DNA from: Micromonospora saelicesensis | GTDB lineage: Bacteria > Actinomycetota > Actinomycetes > Mycobacteriales > Micromonosporaceae | Assembly (NCBI RefSeq): GCF_900091575.1 | Contig: NZ_FMCR01000004.1 | Location: 372,001 to 436,000, forward strand | DNA length: 64,000 bases | Direction of reading: 5' to 3' | Translations under genes and position numbers: made by a program | Notes under the pieces: generated by a model | The model's input: only the letters and a program-made list of their open reading frames with translations | Databases searched by the model: none | Told to the model about the DNA's origin: nothing | In this document: one piece after another, positions 1 to 7,520 of the stretch | Layout: each line of letters begins with the position of its first letter | Numbering within the stretch: position 1 is the first letter of the stretch

Positions 1-1
1 C

Positions 2-29
2 GGGTTTTCCACACTCACAGCGAAAACCC
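2..29. repeat. Short inverted repeat downstream of thrC
   Basis: An 8-bp perfect inverted repeat (GGGTTTTC at 2-9 and GAAAACCC at 22-29) lies about 40 bp past the thrC stop. It could be a weak terminator for thrC or belong to a gene outside the window. There is no clear T-tract on either strand, so the role is uncertain. Confidence 0.3.
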
Positions 30-71
30 AGTTACCGACTGATCGACTCGGCCCCGGTCCGAACGAGCCTG

Positions 72-1358
72 TCAGCCGAGGAGGCCGGCGTCACGGGCGG
101 CGCGCAGCGAGGGCTTGATGTGGTGGGTCGGCCCGACCTGGCCGGCCACCGCGTCGATGGTCTTCAGGCCCTCGCCGGTGTTGAACACGACGGTCTCGGC
201 CGTCGGGTCGAGCCGACCGGACTCGACCAGCTTGCGCAGCACGGCCACTGTGACCCCACCCGCGGTTTCGGCGAAGACCCCGGTGGTACGGGCCAGATCG
301 CGAATGCCCGCGCGGATCTCGTCGTCGTCGGCGTACTCCATCCAGCCGCCGGTGCGGCGGACCGCCTCCAGGGCGTAGAGGCCGGCCGCCGGGTCGCCGA
401 TGTTGAGCGACTTGGCGATGCCGGTGGGCTTGACCGGGACGATCGTGTCGGTCTCGCCGTGCAGGGCGACGGCGATCGGGTTGCAGCCGGCGGACTGCGC
501 GCCGAAGACCTTCCAGCCGTCGGCGGGCGCCTCGACCAGGCCGATCTCCACCAGCTCGGAGAACGCCTTGTCAATCTTGGTGAGCAGCTCGCCGCTGGCC
601 ATCGGGATGACCACCTGCGCCGGAATCCGCCAGCCGAGCTGCTCGGCCACCTCGTAGCCGAGGGTCTTGGAGCCCTCCGCGTAGTACGGCCGGACGTTCA
701 CGTTGACGAACGCGGTGTCCTCGAATTCGTCGGTCTCCACCAGCTCGCCGCAGAGCCGGTTGACATCGTCGTACGAGCCGTCGATGGCGACCAGTTCGCC
801 GCCGTAGACGGCGGTGGTGATGACCTTGCCCTGCTCCAGGTCGCTGGGGATGAAGACCACCGAGGGCACCCCGGCGCGGGCGGCGTGGGCGGCCACCGAG
901 TTGGCCAGGTTGCCGGTCGACGCGCAGGCGAACCGGCTGAACCCGAGCGCCTTGGCGGCGGTGAGCGCCACCGAGACGACCCGGTCCTTGAACGAGTGGG
1001 TGGGGTTGGCACTGTCGTCCTTGACCCAGAGCGGTGCGGTGATGCCCAGCTCGGCGGCGAGGTGCGGGGCCGCCACCAGTGGGGTCAGCCCCGGGTCGAG
1101 GGTGACCCGGCTGGCCGGGTCCTGACCGGCGGGGAGCAGGGCGGCGTACCGCCAGATGTTGTTCGGGCCGGCCTCGATCTGCTCGCGGGTGACGGTGGCC
1201 AGTGCTGCGGTGTCGTAGTCGACTTCCAGCGGGCCGAAACACTCGTAACAGGCGTGCTGGGCGGCGAGCGGGTAGCGGGCCGAACAGGCACGGCAGACCA
1301 GGGCGCGGGCGGGGCTGGCGGAGGTGTCGATGCCGGAGGCGACGAGCGTCGACGTCAT
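72..1358 (-). CDS. thrC: Threonine synthase
   Basis: This PLP enzyme converts O-phosphohomoserine to threonine in the cytoplasm, the last step of threonine synthesis. The 428-residue product is normal length for the bacterial class with an N-terminal zinc-ribbon-like segment (CxxC near residues 22-25, CYEC at 37-40). The PLP lysine sits in the motif HSFKDR (K124), followed by the STGNLANS phosphate/PLP loop. The start at 1358 has an AGAGGA Shine-Dalgarno 8 nt upstream, directly after the 3' strand of a SAM riboswitch. No other thr or met gene is adjacent in the window. Family assignment is secure; regulation is inferred from the leader. Confidence 0.95.
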   Translation of the reverse strand: MTSTLVASGIDTSASPARALVCRACSARYPLAAQHACYECFGPLEVDYDTAALATVTREQIEAGPNNIWRYAALLPAGQDPASRVTLDPGLTPLVAAPHLAAELGITAPLWVKDDSANPTHSFKDRVVSVALTAAKALGFSRFACASTGNLANSVAAHAARAGVPSVVFIPSDLEQGKVITTAVYGGELVAIDGSYDDVNRLCGELVETDEFEDTAFVNVNVRPYYAEGSKTLGYEVAEQLGWRIPAQVVIPMASGELLTKIDKAFSELVEIGLVEAPADGWKVFGAQSAGCNPIAVALHGETDTIVPVKPTGIAKSLNIGDPAAGLYALEAVRRTGGWMEYADDDEIRAGIRDLARTTGVFAETAGGVTVAVLRKLVESGRLDPTAETVVFNTGEGLKTIDAVAGQVGPTHHIKPSLRAARDAGLLG

Positions 1359-1368
1359 GTCGAGAGTC

Positions 1369-1503
1369 CTCTCATCTTTCCCCGCATCGCACGGTGCGGC
1401 GGGGACGGAATTGGCACCTGCCCCGCGGGTCGCTCAGCGGTGAGCGCGCAGGGTGGTTGCCGGGGCGTCGTCGGGCCGTATCCCTCAGCCCCTCTGGATG
1501 AGG
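1369..1503 (-). promoter_or_regulatory. SAM-I (S-box) riboswitch in the thrC leader
   Basis: Read on the minus strand, the leader shows the S-box landmarks in order: P1 5' strand CTCATC, CAGAGGGGCTGAGGGA, GGCCC, the invariant CCGGCAACC, GGTGCCAATTCC, and the P1 3' strand GATGAG. The two P1 strands pair perfectly over six bases. The element ends about 11 nt before the thrC start. No T-tract terminator is visible, so control is probably at translation initiation. S-box RNAs bind S-adenosylmethionine, usually upstream of methionine genes. thrC competes with methionine synthesis for homoserine-derived carbon, so the placement makes metabolic sense. Confidence 0.9.
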
Positions 1504-1609
1504 TATTCAGTTGTGCCATCGAGTCTAGGACAACGCTGTCGGTCGTTGCTACCGCAGATCCCACGGTGTGAGCCGACCGCCGGCATCCTGGTTGGCGGCG
1601 CGCCGCTGG

Positions 1610-1810
1610 TCAGCGTCGGCGTCGACGCCCGACGTAGAACGCCACGGCCCCGAAGACGGCCAGTACGGCCACGAGAATCCAGCCGGCGGTCGCGATGGCG
1701 CCGCCCGTGGGCCGTTCGCTGCCGGCGAGCAGCCAGACCGCACCCGCCACGACGAGAAGCGCGACCAGGACGGACACCATGGTGACCACGGCGCGCTGCC
1801 CAGGAGTCAT
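1610..1810 (-). CDS. Small two-helix membrane protein
   Basis: A 66-residue product with two hydrophobic segments (about residues 10-30 and 40-60) and a C-terminal RRRRR tail, suggesting an integral membrane protein with a cytoplasmic basic end. No named family is recognised. It is translationally coupled (ATGA overlap at 1807-1810) to the YbaB-like gene upstream and is the last gene of the WXG100-like cassette, so it may be an accessory membrane component of that cassette. That role is inferred only from position. Confidence 0.6.
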   Translation of the reverse strand: MTPGQRAVVTMVSVLVALLVVAGAVWLLAGSERPTGGAIATAGWILVAVLAVFGAVAFYVGRRRRR

Positions 1811-2178
1811 CGCTGCCGCCGCGGTCGGTCGGTGCCGGGCATCGCGGCCCCCGGGTTGGCCAGGATCTCGGCGACCGAGCGGCCGCCGATGGTCAGCGAC
1901 CCGAGCAGGGCCGTGCGGGCCTGCTCGGCTTCGGCTTCGGCGGCTCGAATCGCATCGCGGACGTGCTCGCCGAGGGTGAGGTTGTCCACGGCACGCCGGG
2001 CCTGCGGCGTGATCCGTACGTCGAGCAGTTGACCGCCCACTCCGACGGTTGCGATCACCGCACCGTCGCCGGCCGCGCCCTGGTACTGCTCGCCCGCCGG
2101 CCGCTCGACGAAATCCGCCGCCGACTCCATGGCGGCAGCGATGTCACGGCGGATCGCCGACAGGGAATCGGGGTTCAT
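1807..2178 (-). CDS. YbaB/EbfC-family-like protein
   Basis: A 123-residue product beginning MNPDSLSAI. The central segment (a GDGAVIATVGVGGQ-like beta meander, then ITPQARRAVDNLTLGEHVRDAI) matches the layout of YbaB/EbfC proteins: N-terminal helix, three-stranded sheet, long C-terminal helix. Classical YbaB is a nucleoid-associated DNA-binding dimer. Actinobacterial relatives often lie beside WXG100/ESX genes, where their role is unclear. I chose the start at 2178 because it makes an ATGA overlap with the upstream paralogue; the open frame extends further but would overlap heavily. Confidence 0.75.
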   Translation of the reverse strand: MNPDSLSAIRRDIAAAMESAADFVERPAGEQYQGAAGDGAVIATVGVGGQLLDVRITPQARRAVDNLTLGEHVRDAIRAAEAEAEQARTALLGSLTIGGRSVAEILANPGAAMPGTDRPRRQR

Positions 2179-2606
2179 CGGGCCCTCCGGGCGGCGGTAC
2201 GCAGTGCCTCGGCGGCCGGCGCCGGATCGTACGTCTGTGGAACCGGCGCGGGAACGTCGACCGGAGCGGACTGCCCGGAGACCTCGGCGATCGTCGCGGT
2301 CAGGGCCTGGGCGGCGCGCATCCGCGCGTCGCCAACGGCGGTCACGCACGCTGCCCCGAGGGCCTGCGCGTCGAGGTCACGGACCGCCTGCGGGCTCAGG
2401 TAGACGTCTTCGACCCGGCCGGCGCCGGTGGCCCTGACCACCACGGTGCCCGTGTCGTCGGTGCCCTCGTAGACCGTCTCCTGCGCCTCGGTGATCCGGG
2501 CGAGGACCCCGTTGAGCTGTTCGGTCATCGCTCGCAGCGACCCGCTGCTCAGGGCCGCGCGTTCCGCCTCGCCCGCCGCGCGTTCGAAGGCTGGTACGTC
2601 GCTCAT
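2175..2606 (-). CDS. YbaB/EbfC-family-like protein (second copy)
   Basis: A 143-residue product starting MSDVPAFERA with the same fold signature as its downstream neighbour: an N-terminal helix, a strand region GTVVVRATGAGRVEDVYLSP, and a long alanine-rich helix. The C-terminus is a short proline/alanine-rich tail. The start at 2606 overlaps the upstream stop as ATGA; an in-frame ATG at 2618 is possible but less likely. Two adjacent YbaB-like genes suggest a heterodimer or duplication. Function beyond family resemblance is unknown. Confidence 0.75.
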   Translation of the reverse strand: MSDVPAFERAAGEAERAALSSGSLRAMTEQLNGVLARITEAQETVYEGTDDTGTVVVRATGAGRVEDVYLSPQAVRDLDAQALGAACVTAVGDARMRAAQALTATIAEVSGQSAPVDVPAPVPQTYDPAPAAEALRTAARRAR

Positions 2607-3325
2607 TCCTTCACCCACCCCTTCGGCTCGGCGATGCGAACCCGGACCTGCTCGGGCAACTGCAGACTCGTGGTGTCGATCCGGTCGCTGTCGCTCGTGA
2701 ACATGTTCTCCAGAACGCTGAAGGCGTCGCCGACGTCACGCCCAGCCGTCCACACCTGCTGCACGAAGGTCAGCACGGCGGTCAGCGTCGTGATGGCAAA
2801 CGCCGCCCACGCTCCGACGATCGCCCACTGCACGGCCGGCGTGTAGGGGCCGGAAAGGTAGGCCACACCGGCGGCCACCAGCGCCGCGCCCGTGACGCTG
2901 ATGTAGCTGACCAGGTTCGTGGTCAGCCCCCACCACATGTCGTCGCACATGTTCCGTACGTTGCTCGCCGCCTGCGCGATCGCGTCGAGCGCGGGCTCGA
3001 TGCGCGTTTCCAGGAACGCCTTGAACGCCTCGGCACCCTGATCGGCCCAGTAGGTGTCGACGTCACCGCGCGCCCGGGTCAACCCGGCCTTGCACTGCTC
3101 GAACACATCGCTCATGTCGTTCCACGCCTCGGAACCCTTGTCCCACGGATCCGGCGTGCGGATGTTGATCTCGACAAGTGCGGTGAGGCCGGCCACCACC
3201 GCCGGGCCGCCACCGGTGGGCCAGACGGCCGCTGCGAGGGCGGTGCCGAGGACACCGACCAGCACCCACAGGTTTTCGCTGGTCTCGCCGTCGAGGCGGT
3301 CGGAGTAGAGCGAGGAGTCGGACAT
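2603..3325 (-). CDS. WXG100-associated helical membrane protein
   Basis: A 240-residue product from MSDSSLYSDR. Two hydrophobic segments occur near residues 20-45 and two more near 140-195. Between them lies a helical region with a W-x-D-Q-G-A-E-A-F motif (YWADQGAEAFKAFLE) of the kind seen in WXG100 proteins. It follows the small WXG100-like gene and precedes two YbaB-like genes, the arrangement of ESX-associated cassettes in actinomycetes. It could be a secreted or membrane-embedded partner. A TTG at 3340 is an alternative start that would overlap the upstream stop. Confidence 0.65.
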   Translation of the reverse strand: MSDSSLYSDRLDGETSENLWVLVGVLGTALAAAVWPTGGGPAVVAGLTALVEINIRTPDPWDKGSEAWNDMSDVFEQCKAGLTRARGDVDTYWADQGAEAFKAFLETRIEPALDAIAQAASNVRNMCDDMWWGLTTNLVSYISVTGAALVAAGVAYLSGPYTPAVQWAIVGAWAAFAITTLTAVLTFVQQVWTAGRDVGDAFSVLENMFTSDSDRIDTTSLQLPEQVRVRIAEPKGWVKE

Positions 3326-3336
3326 CGCGGCTCCGT

Positions 3337-3636
3337 TCAATCCTGGTATGTGAAGTTCTCGCCCCGCACCCGCTCCTGTTCCTCGTAGTGGGTGGCGATG
3401 GTGGTCAGTGCGGTGCCGATCGAGTCCATCGTCTTCTGGAGCGCCGCGGCGACGTCGTCCACGCCCTGCCGGACACGCTCGTAGTCGTCAGGCAGGTTCC
3501 AGGCGAACATCGGAAAGGCATCCCGCGGCAGTGTCAGCGCGGCGATCCTGGGCAGCACCGTGTCGGCGAATGACTTCGCGTCCGCGCTGATCGTCTGGCC
3601 CGCCTTGCGCATGGCCTCGGTTTCGAGCGACGTCAC
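3337..3636 (-). CDS. WXG100/EspC-like small helical protein
   Basis: A 99-residue all-helical product (TSLETEAMRKAGQTISADAK... to ENFTYQD), the length and helix-turn-helix layout of WXG100/EspC-type type VII secretion substrates. The turn carries FAWNLPDDY rather than a canonical W-x-G. I prefer the GTG at 3636, preceded by GAGGGG at suitable spacing; an in-frame ATG at 3657 would add seven residues. It is the first gene of a five-gene minus-strand cassette. No EccC-type ATPase or mycosin is in the window, so an export route would have to be encoded elsewhere. Confidence 0.65.
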   Translation of the reverse strand: MTSLETEAMRKAGQTISADAKSFADTVLPRIAALTLPRDAFPMFAWNLPDDYERVRQGVDDVAAALQKTMDSIGTALTTIATHYEEQERVRGENFTYQD

Positions 3637-3752
3637 AACGGCCCCCTCACCAGGCATCGACGGATCGACGGAAACGGCTGGTCCTGGCGGTTGATCCTGC
3701 CACGGATGGACCACCGGAGCTGTCCCCTGCTGCCGCCGCCCGGGTCGGCGGT

Positions 3753-4715
3753 TCAGCGGGCGCTCACCGCCACCGGGTCGGTCACCGCGACCGGGTCCGT
3801 CACCGCGCTCGGCCGGGGCAGGGACGTGGTCCGGGGCCGGGCGGCGAGGTTCGCGGCGATCAGGGCGGCGATCGTGATGGCGGCCCCGACCAGTTCGACA
3901 GGCTCCGGGCGGTAGCCGCGGGCGATCTGCACCGCGAAGGTGGTCACCGGGACCAGGTTCATGAACAGCGCGGCGTTGGCGGCACCGAGTCGCTGCACGC
4001 CGGTGTTCCAGGCCAGGACCGCGATCACGGCACCCACCAGCACGGCGTACGCCAGTTGCGGGGCGACCGCCACGAGGTCGGCGGCGGCCGGCGCGTGCTG
4101 CCAGCCGACGGCGTCGGCGCCGATGCTCAGGACGAGCATCGCGGCCGTGCCGGCGAGCGCGGTCAGGGTGGTGAAGCGCAGCGGCGACCACTCGCCGAAC
4201 CGGCTGGCGCCGTGCGTGTAGATGCCCCAGCCCAGTACCGCGCCGATCATCATGAGTCCGCCGAGGCCGAACTCGCCGAGCCCGGCCAGACTGCCGCGCG
4301 TGATCACCAGACCGACGCCGAGGAGCGCCACCAGGGAGAGGGCCAGCAGCAGCGGCTTCGGGCGTACGCCGTCGCGGGCCCAGCGGACCAGTTGGGTGAT
4401 CACCGGGGTGGTGGCCACGAAGAGGGAGATCTGCTGCGGGGCGGCGTGTTCGAGCGCCAGGTTGGTGAGCAGGTTGAAGCCGGCGAAGCCGACCACTCCG
4501 AGCACCACCACCTCCAGCGCCCGGCCACCGTGCCGCAGCGCGCCGACACCCTCGCGGAGCAGCAGGATGGCGACCAGCACGGCGGCGGCCAGCAGGTAGC
4601 GCGCGGTGGTCAGGTTGAGCGGGTCGACCCGGTCGAGCGCGCTGGCCAGGATCGGGAACATCACGCCCCAGCCGAGCACGGCGACCAGTGGGTACGCAGT
4701 GGCGCGGGATCGCAT
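3753..4715 (-). CDS. EamA-family (DMT) transporter
   Basis: A 320-residue polytopic protein with about ten transmembrane helices arranged as two five-helix repeats, typical of EamA/RhaT drug-metabolite exporters. The first repeat contains GWGVMFPILAS and the second GWGIYTHGASRFG, matching the repeated motif near the start of each half. The substrate cannot be read from sequence. The start at 4715 is preceded by TTGGAG. It is divergent from an ArsR regulator, with two identical-type operators between them, so it is probably the regulated target. The C-terminus has a short VTDP(V)AV repeat. Confidence 0.85.
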   Translation of the reverse strand: MRSRATAYPLVAVLGWGVMFPILASALDRVDPLNLTTARYLLAAAVLVAILLLREGVGALRHGGRALEVVVLGVVGFAGFNLLTNLALEHAAPQQISLFVATTPVITQLVRWARDGVRPKPLLLALSLVALLGVGLVITRGSLAGLGEFGLGGLMMIGAVLGWGIYTHGASRFGEWSPLRFTTLTALAGTAAMLVLSIGADAVGWQHAPAAADLVAVAPQLAYAVLVGAVIAVLAWNTGVQRLGAANAALFMNLVPVTTFAVQIARGYRPEPVELVGAAITIAALIAANLAARPRTTSLPRPSAVTDPVAVTDPVAVSAR

Positions 4716-4729
4716 CGGCAACTCCAATG

Positions 4730-4745
4730 TTCGAGTATCGTCGAA
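4730..4745. promoter_or_regulatory. ArsR-type operator copy 1
   Basis: The sequence is TTCGA-GTATCG-TCGAA: 5-bp perfect arms around a 6-nt spacer. It sits 15 bp upstream of the EamA start, where a bound repressor would block that promoter. Confidence 0.7.
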
Positions 4746-4771
4746 CCAACGACACCGACCATAGGGCGTCG

Positions 4772-4787
4772 TTCGATAGTTGTCGAA
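4772..4787. promoter_or_regulatory. ArsR-type operator copy 2
   Basis: The sequence is TTCGA-TAGTTG-TCGAA, the same arms and spacer length as copy 1, with centres 42 bp apart (about four helical turns). It lies 20 bp upstream of the ArsR start, suggesting autoregulation and cooperative binding. Confidence 0.7.
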
Positions 4788-4806
4788 CAACGGTTACACT
4801 GGTCAC

Positions 4807-5112
4807 ATGGAGCCGCACGAGCCCGACCTGACCGCCGTACCGGTCACCAGCGTGTTGGCCGCACTCGCTGACGACGTGCGGCTACAGATCGTCCGGGCGC
4901 TCGCCGAGGGCGGCGAGTCCCCCTGCGGCAGTTTCGACTTCGGTGTTTCCAAGGCGACCCGTAGCCACCACCTCAAGGTGCTGCGCGAGGCGGGTCTGAC
5001 CCGGACCCGGGCCGCCGGCACCAGCCGACTGGTCCGGCTCCGCCGGGACGAGCTGGACAAGCTCTACCCCGGCCTGCTGGACGCGGTCCTCACCCAGCGC
5101 CCGCCGGCCTGA
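4807..5112 (+). CDS. ArsR-family HTH transcriptional regulator
   Basis: A 101-residue winged-helix protein. The segment VLAALADDVRLQIVRALAEGGESPCG is the start of the ArsR/SmtB winged helix, followed by the recognition region SKATRSHHLKVLREAGL. The metal-site ELCVC motif of ArsR/SmtB is absent and only one cysteine (SPCG) is present, so it may sense something other than metal. The start at 4807 gives normal family length. It is divergent from the EamA transporter with paired TTCGA-N6-TCGAA operators, so it most likely represses both genes. Confidence 0.88.
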   Translation: MEPHEPDLTAVPVTSVLAALADDVRLQIVRALAEGGESPCGSFDFGVSKATRSHHLKVLREAGLTRTRAAGTSRLVRLRRDELDKLYPGLLDAVLTQRPPA

Positions 5113-5159
5113 CCCCGCCTCCACCCCCGTCTCGCCGGCCTGACCCCGCCTCACCCCCG
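5102..5159 (+). repeat. Tandem duplication at the arsR 3' end
   Basis: Two copies of a 27-28 bp unit (5102-5129 and 5133-5159) starting CGCCGGCCTGACCCCGCCT are offset by 31 bp. The first copy contains the arsR stop codon TGA (5110-5112). The second copy lacks one C. It looks like a small local duplication spanning the end of the gene. Confidence 0.75.
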
Positions 5160-5230
5160 CTCGTCGGCCGACCGGGCGCGCCGCCGAAGCCGCCTCGTCG
5201 AGGCTTCGGCGACGCGTGGTTCGGGTGTGG

Positions 5231-5686
5231 TCAGACGGACACCGCGTCGGGCTCGGCCGCCGAAGCCGATGCCGAGGGGGCGTCGCTGCGACGCCGGGCG
5301 AGCAGCGTGTCGAGTGCCCAGGCACCCGGGCCGAGAGCCGCGACCAGCAGGAACGCCCAGCAGAAGAGCGCCGCCCGCTCGCCTCCGTTGTGCAGCGGCA
5401 GCAGAGCATCCGGCTGGTGCACCACGAAGTAGGCGTACGCCATCGAGCCGGAGGCGAGCAGCGCGGCGGGTCGGGCGAAGAGCCCGACCAGCACCAGTAC
5501 GCCGCAGACCAGCTGGATCAGGGCGGCCCACCAGCCCGGCCAGGTGCCGAACGGCACCGCCTTGCCAGTCATCGGGTTGCCGCCGAACAACCCGAACACC
5601 GAGGACAGGCCGTGCAACGTGAACAGCAGGCCGATCACGATGCGGAACAGGGACAGGGTCGGCCCGCCGAGCCGAGAGACGTTCAT
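5231..5686 (-). CDS. DoxX-family membrane protein
   Basis: A 151-residue protein with four hydrophobic helices. The opening region LFRIVIGLLFTLHGLSSVFGLFGG is the DoxX signature. Family members are small membrane proteins linked in some bacteria to thiol/redox stress, but the function here cannot be specified. The start at 5686 follows GGAGGTGCC on the coding strand. The alanine/serine-rich C-terminal tail (SDAPSASASAAEP) is probably disordered. No obvious operon partner is present. Confidence 0.85.
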   Translation of the reverse strand: MNVSRLGGPTLSLFRIVIGLLFTLHGLSSVFGLFGGNPMTGKAVPFGTWPGWWAALIQLVCGVLVLVGLFARPAALLASGSMAYAYFVVHQPDALLPLHNGGERAALFCWAFLLVAALGPGAWALDTLLARRRSDAPSASASAAEPDAVSV

Positions 5687-5954
5687 GGCACCTCCATCGA
5701 AGGAAATGAATGGGTCTCGTCGATCCTGAGGCATGAAGGCATCGAAAATCATAAGTTCCTTGCTGGTGGGATAATCCCTCATGAAAACGGTGTGAACGAG
5801 TACGCCGGCACCCTTCCCCGGTGATGTCGCAAACGATTCAGCTCCAAAGGCGCAGCAGGAGGGGTTCTCCACCAGTTCGGGTGGCGGCGCGGGAAGAGCC
5901 GGCGGGGCCGGGGCCGGACGACGGTGTGCTGCCCAAGTGGGCGAGGATCAACAG

Positions 5955-6641
5955 ATGATCACCCGCGACACGGCAGCACTGCGACGCATCACCGCGACGG
6001 TCGCGATGACTCTCGTGCTCGGCGGCTGCACTCTCGACCATCGCGGCCAGTCCGGAGATCCCAGCCAGCCACCACCCGGGTCGAGGGCGCAAGCAGGCCC
6101 GACCGCCAGCGCCGAGCCGCCAGCCGAGTGCCCGACGAGCGGCGTTCGGATCCGGTCGACCGGCGGGGACGCCGCGATGGGCCTGCGCGCCCTCGGCCTG
6201 GAGCTGGTCAACTGCGGCGAGCAGCCCTACCAGCTCAACGGCTACCCCGTGCTGCACGTGTTCGACGAAGCGCGCGAGCCGATCATGCTGCGGGTGGTCA
6301 ACGGCGCCAAGGAGATCACCTCGGGCTTCGACCAGCCACCCCGGCAGGTCATCCTCGCCGCCGGGGAGCGGGCCACCGCAGTGGTGCTCTGGCGCAACCT
6401 GGTCACCGACTCGACAGTGGTGGCCACCAACGGCGAGTTCCTGACGGTGGCGCCCGCCGCCGGGCAGCCGGCCGAAGAGGTCGACCCGGACGGGCCGATC
6501 GACCTCGGCAACACCGGCCGGATCGGCGTCAGCGCCTGGAAGAAGGCCGACCCGTCCACGCCGGTGCCGACCCGGCCGGCCCCGCCGCCGGCGCCGAGCG
6601 CGGCGCCGTCGTCGGTGAGCCCGCCCGACAGCCGGCTGTGA
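5955..6641 (+). CDS. DUF4232-like secreted lipoprotein
   Basis: A 228-residue protein with a signal peptide ending in the lipobox LGGC (cysteine near residue 26). A proline/serine linker follows, then a beta-rich domain beginning CPTSGVRIRSTGGDAAMGLRAL with LELVNCGEQPYQLNGYPVLHV. This matches the actinobacterial DUF4232 domain, including its two cysteines. It is expected to be anchored outside the membrane. The start at 5955 has GAGGA 7 nt upstream. The proline/alanine-rich C-terminus is low complexity. It converges with the ABC permease gene only 9 bp away. Function is unknown. Confidence 0.8.
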   Translation: MITRDTAALRRITATVAMTLVLGGCTLDHRGQSGDPSQPPPGSRAQAGPTASAEPPAECPTSGVRIRSTGGDAAMGLRALGLELVNCGEQPYQLNGYPVLHVFDEAREPIMLRVVNGAKEITSGFDQPPRQVILAAGERATAVVLWRNLVTDSTVVATNGEFLTVAPAAGQPAEEVDPDGPIDLGNTGRIGVSAWKKADPSTPVPTRPAPPPAPSAAPSSVSPPDSRL

Positions 6642-6650
6642 GCCGACCCG

Positions 6651-7520
6651 CTAGGACGTGATGTCCTTGCGGGTGAAGCGCCAGAACGCCAACCCCCAGA
6701 ACAGCGTCGCGTAGCTGATCGCCGAGATGCAGCCGCGCACCACATCGTCGGTCTGCACCGGAGTCGACAGCAGCCCCAGCCAGGCGGTGCTGAAGTGGGT
6801 GGGCAGGAAGTCGCGCAGCGCGCCCAGGGCGGTGATCTGGTCCAGGATGCTGGACAGGATCCAGAGCAGAACCGCACCACCCACCGCGCCCAGCGCGGCG
6901 TCCGTGATCACCGACAGCAGGAACGCCAGGCCGGCCACCACCAGCAGTACGACCGCCAGGTAGCCCAGCACGGCCAGCAACCGGAGCAACCCCTCGGTGG
7001 GCTCCAACTCGGCGGCGACAGTGCTGCGCAGCGGCGACCAGCCATAGCGCAGGGTGCCGGCCAGCAACGCGGTGCCGGCCAACAGCAGCAGTGCCAATGC
7101 CGAGTACGCGAGCGCGACCACCAGCTTCACCGTCAACAACCGCGCCCGGGGTACCGGGATCGCCAGCAGATACCGCAGGCTGCCCCAGCTCGCCTCGCTG
7201 GCCACCGTGTCGCCGCAGAACAGCGCGACGACCACCACCAGCAGGAACGACGCCGACACGAAGATCGAGAACAGGGTGAAGTTGAGCCCGCCCGAGGTGG
7301 CCAGTTCGACCAGGCTGGCGAACTCGTTGCGACCGTTGTCGTCGTCGCCGCCCGAGTCGAACTGGAACGCGATCAGGATGATCAGCGGCAGCAACACCAT
7401 GAACCCGAGCGCCAACTGGGTCCGCCGCCGGGACGCCTGCCGACGGAACTCCGCCACGAACGGCATGGTGGCCGACGGCCGGTAGCCACGGGCCTCACCC
7501 GCGTCAGTAACAACCATCAC
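6651..7520 (-). CDS. ABC-2 type transporter permease
   Basis: A 289-residue membrane protein with about six transmembrane helices. It has an N-terminal cytoplasmic stretch (VAEFRRQASRRRTQLALGF), a long extracytoplasmic loop after TM1, and the pattern ASEASWGSLRYLLAIPVPRARLL typical of ABC-2 permeases. The GTG start at 7520 overlaps the stop of the upstream fusion gene by four bases (GTGA); an ATG at 7517 is also possible. The partner ATPase is almost certainly the C-terminal domain of that fusion protein. Substrate is unknown. Confidence 0.85.
   Translation of the reverse strand: MMVVTDAGEARGYRPSATMPFVAEFRRQASRRRTQLALGFMVLLPLIILIAFQFDSGGDDDNGRNEFASLVELATSGGLNFTLFSIFVSASFLLVVVVALFCGDTVASEASWGSLRYLLAIPVPRARLLTVKLVVALAYSALALLLLAGTALLAGTLRYGWSPLRSTVAAELEPTEGLLRLLAVLGYLAVVLLVVAGLAFLLSVITDAALGAVGGAVLLWILSSILDQITALGALRDFLPTHFSTAWLGLLSTPVQTDDVVRGCISAISYATLFWGLAFWRFTRKDITS

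Noticed and set aside
3637..4818. Upstream extension of the WXG100-like frame over the EamA gene
   Set aside because: It is an arginine-rich shadow of the transporter; the small protein starts at 3636 or 3657.
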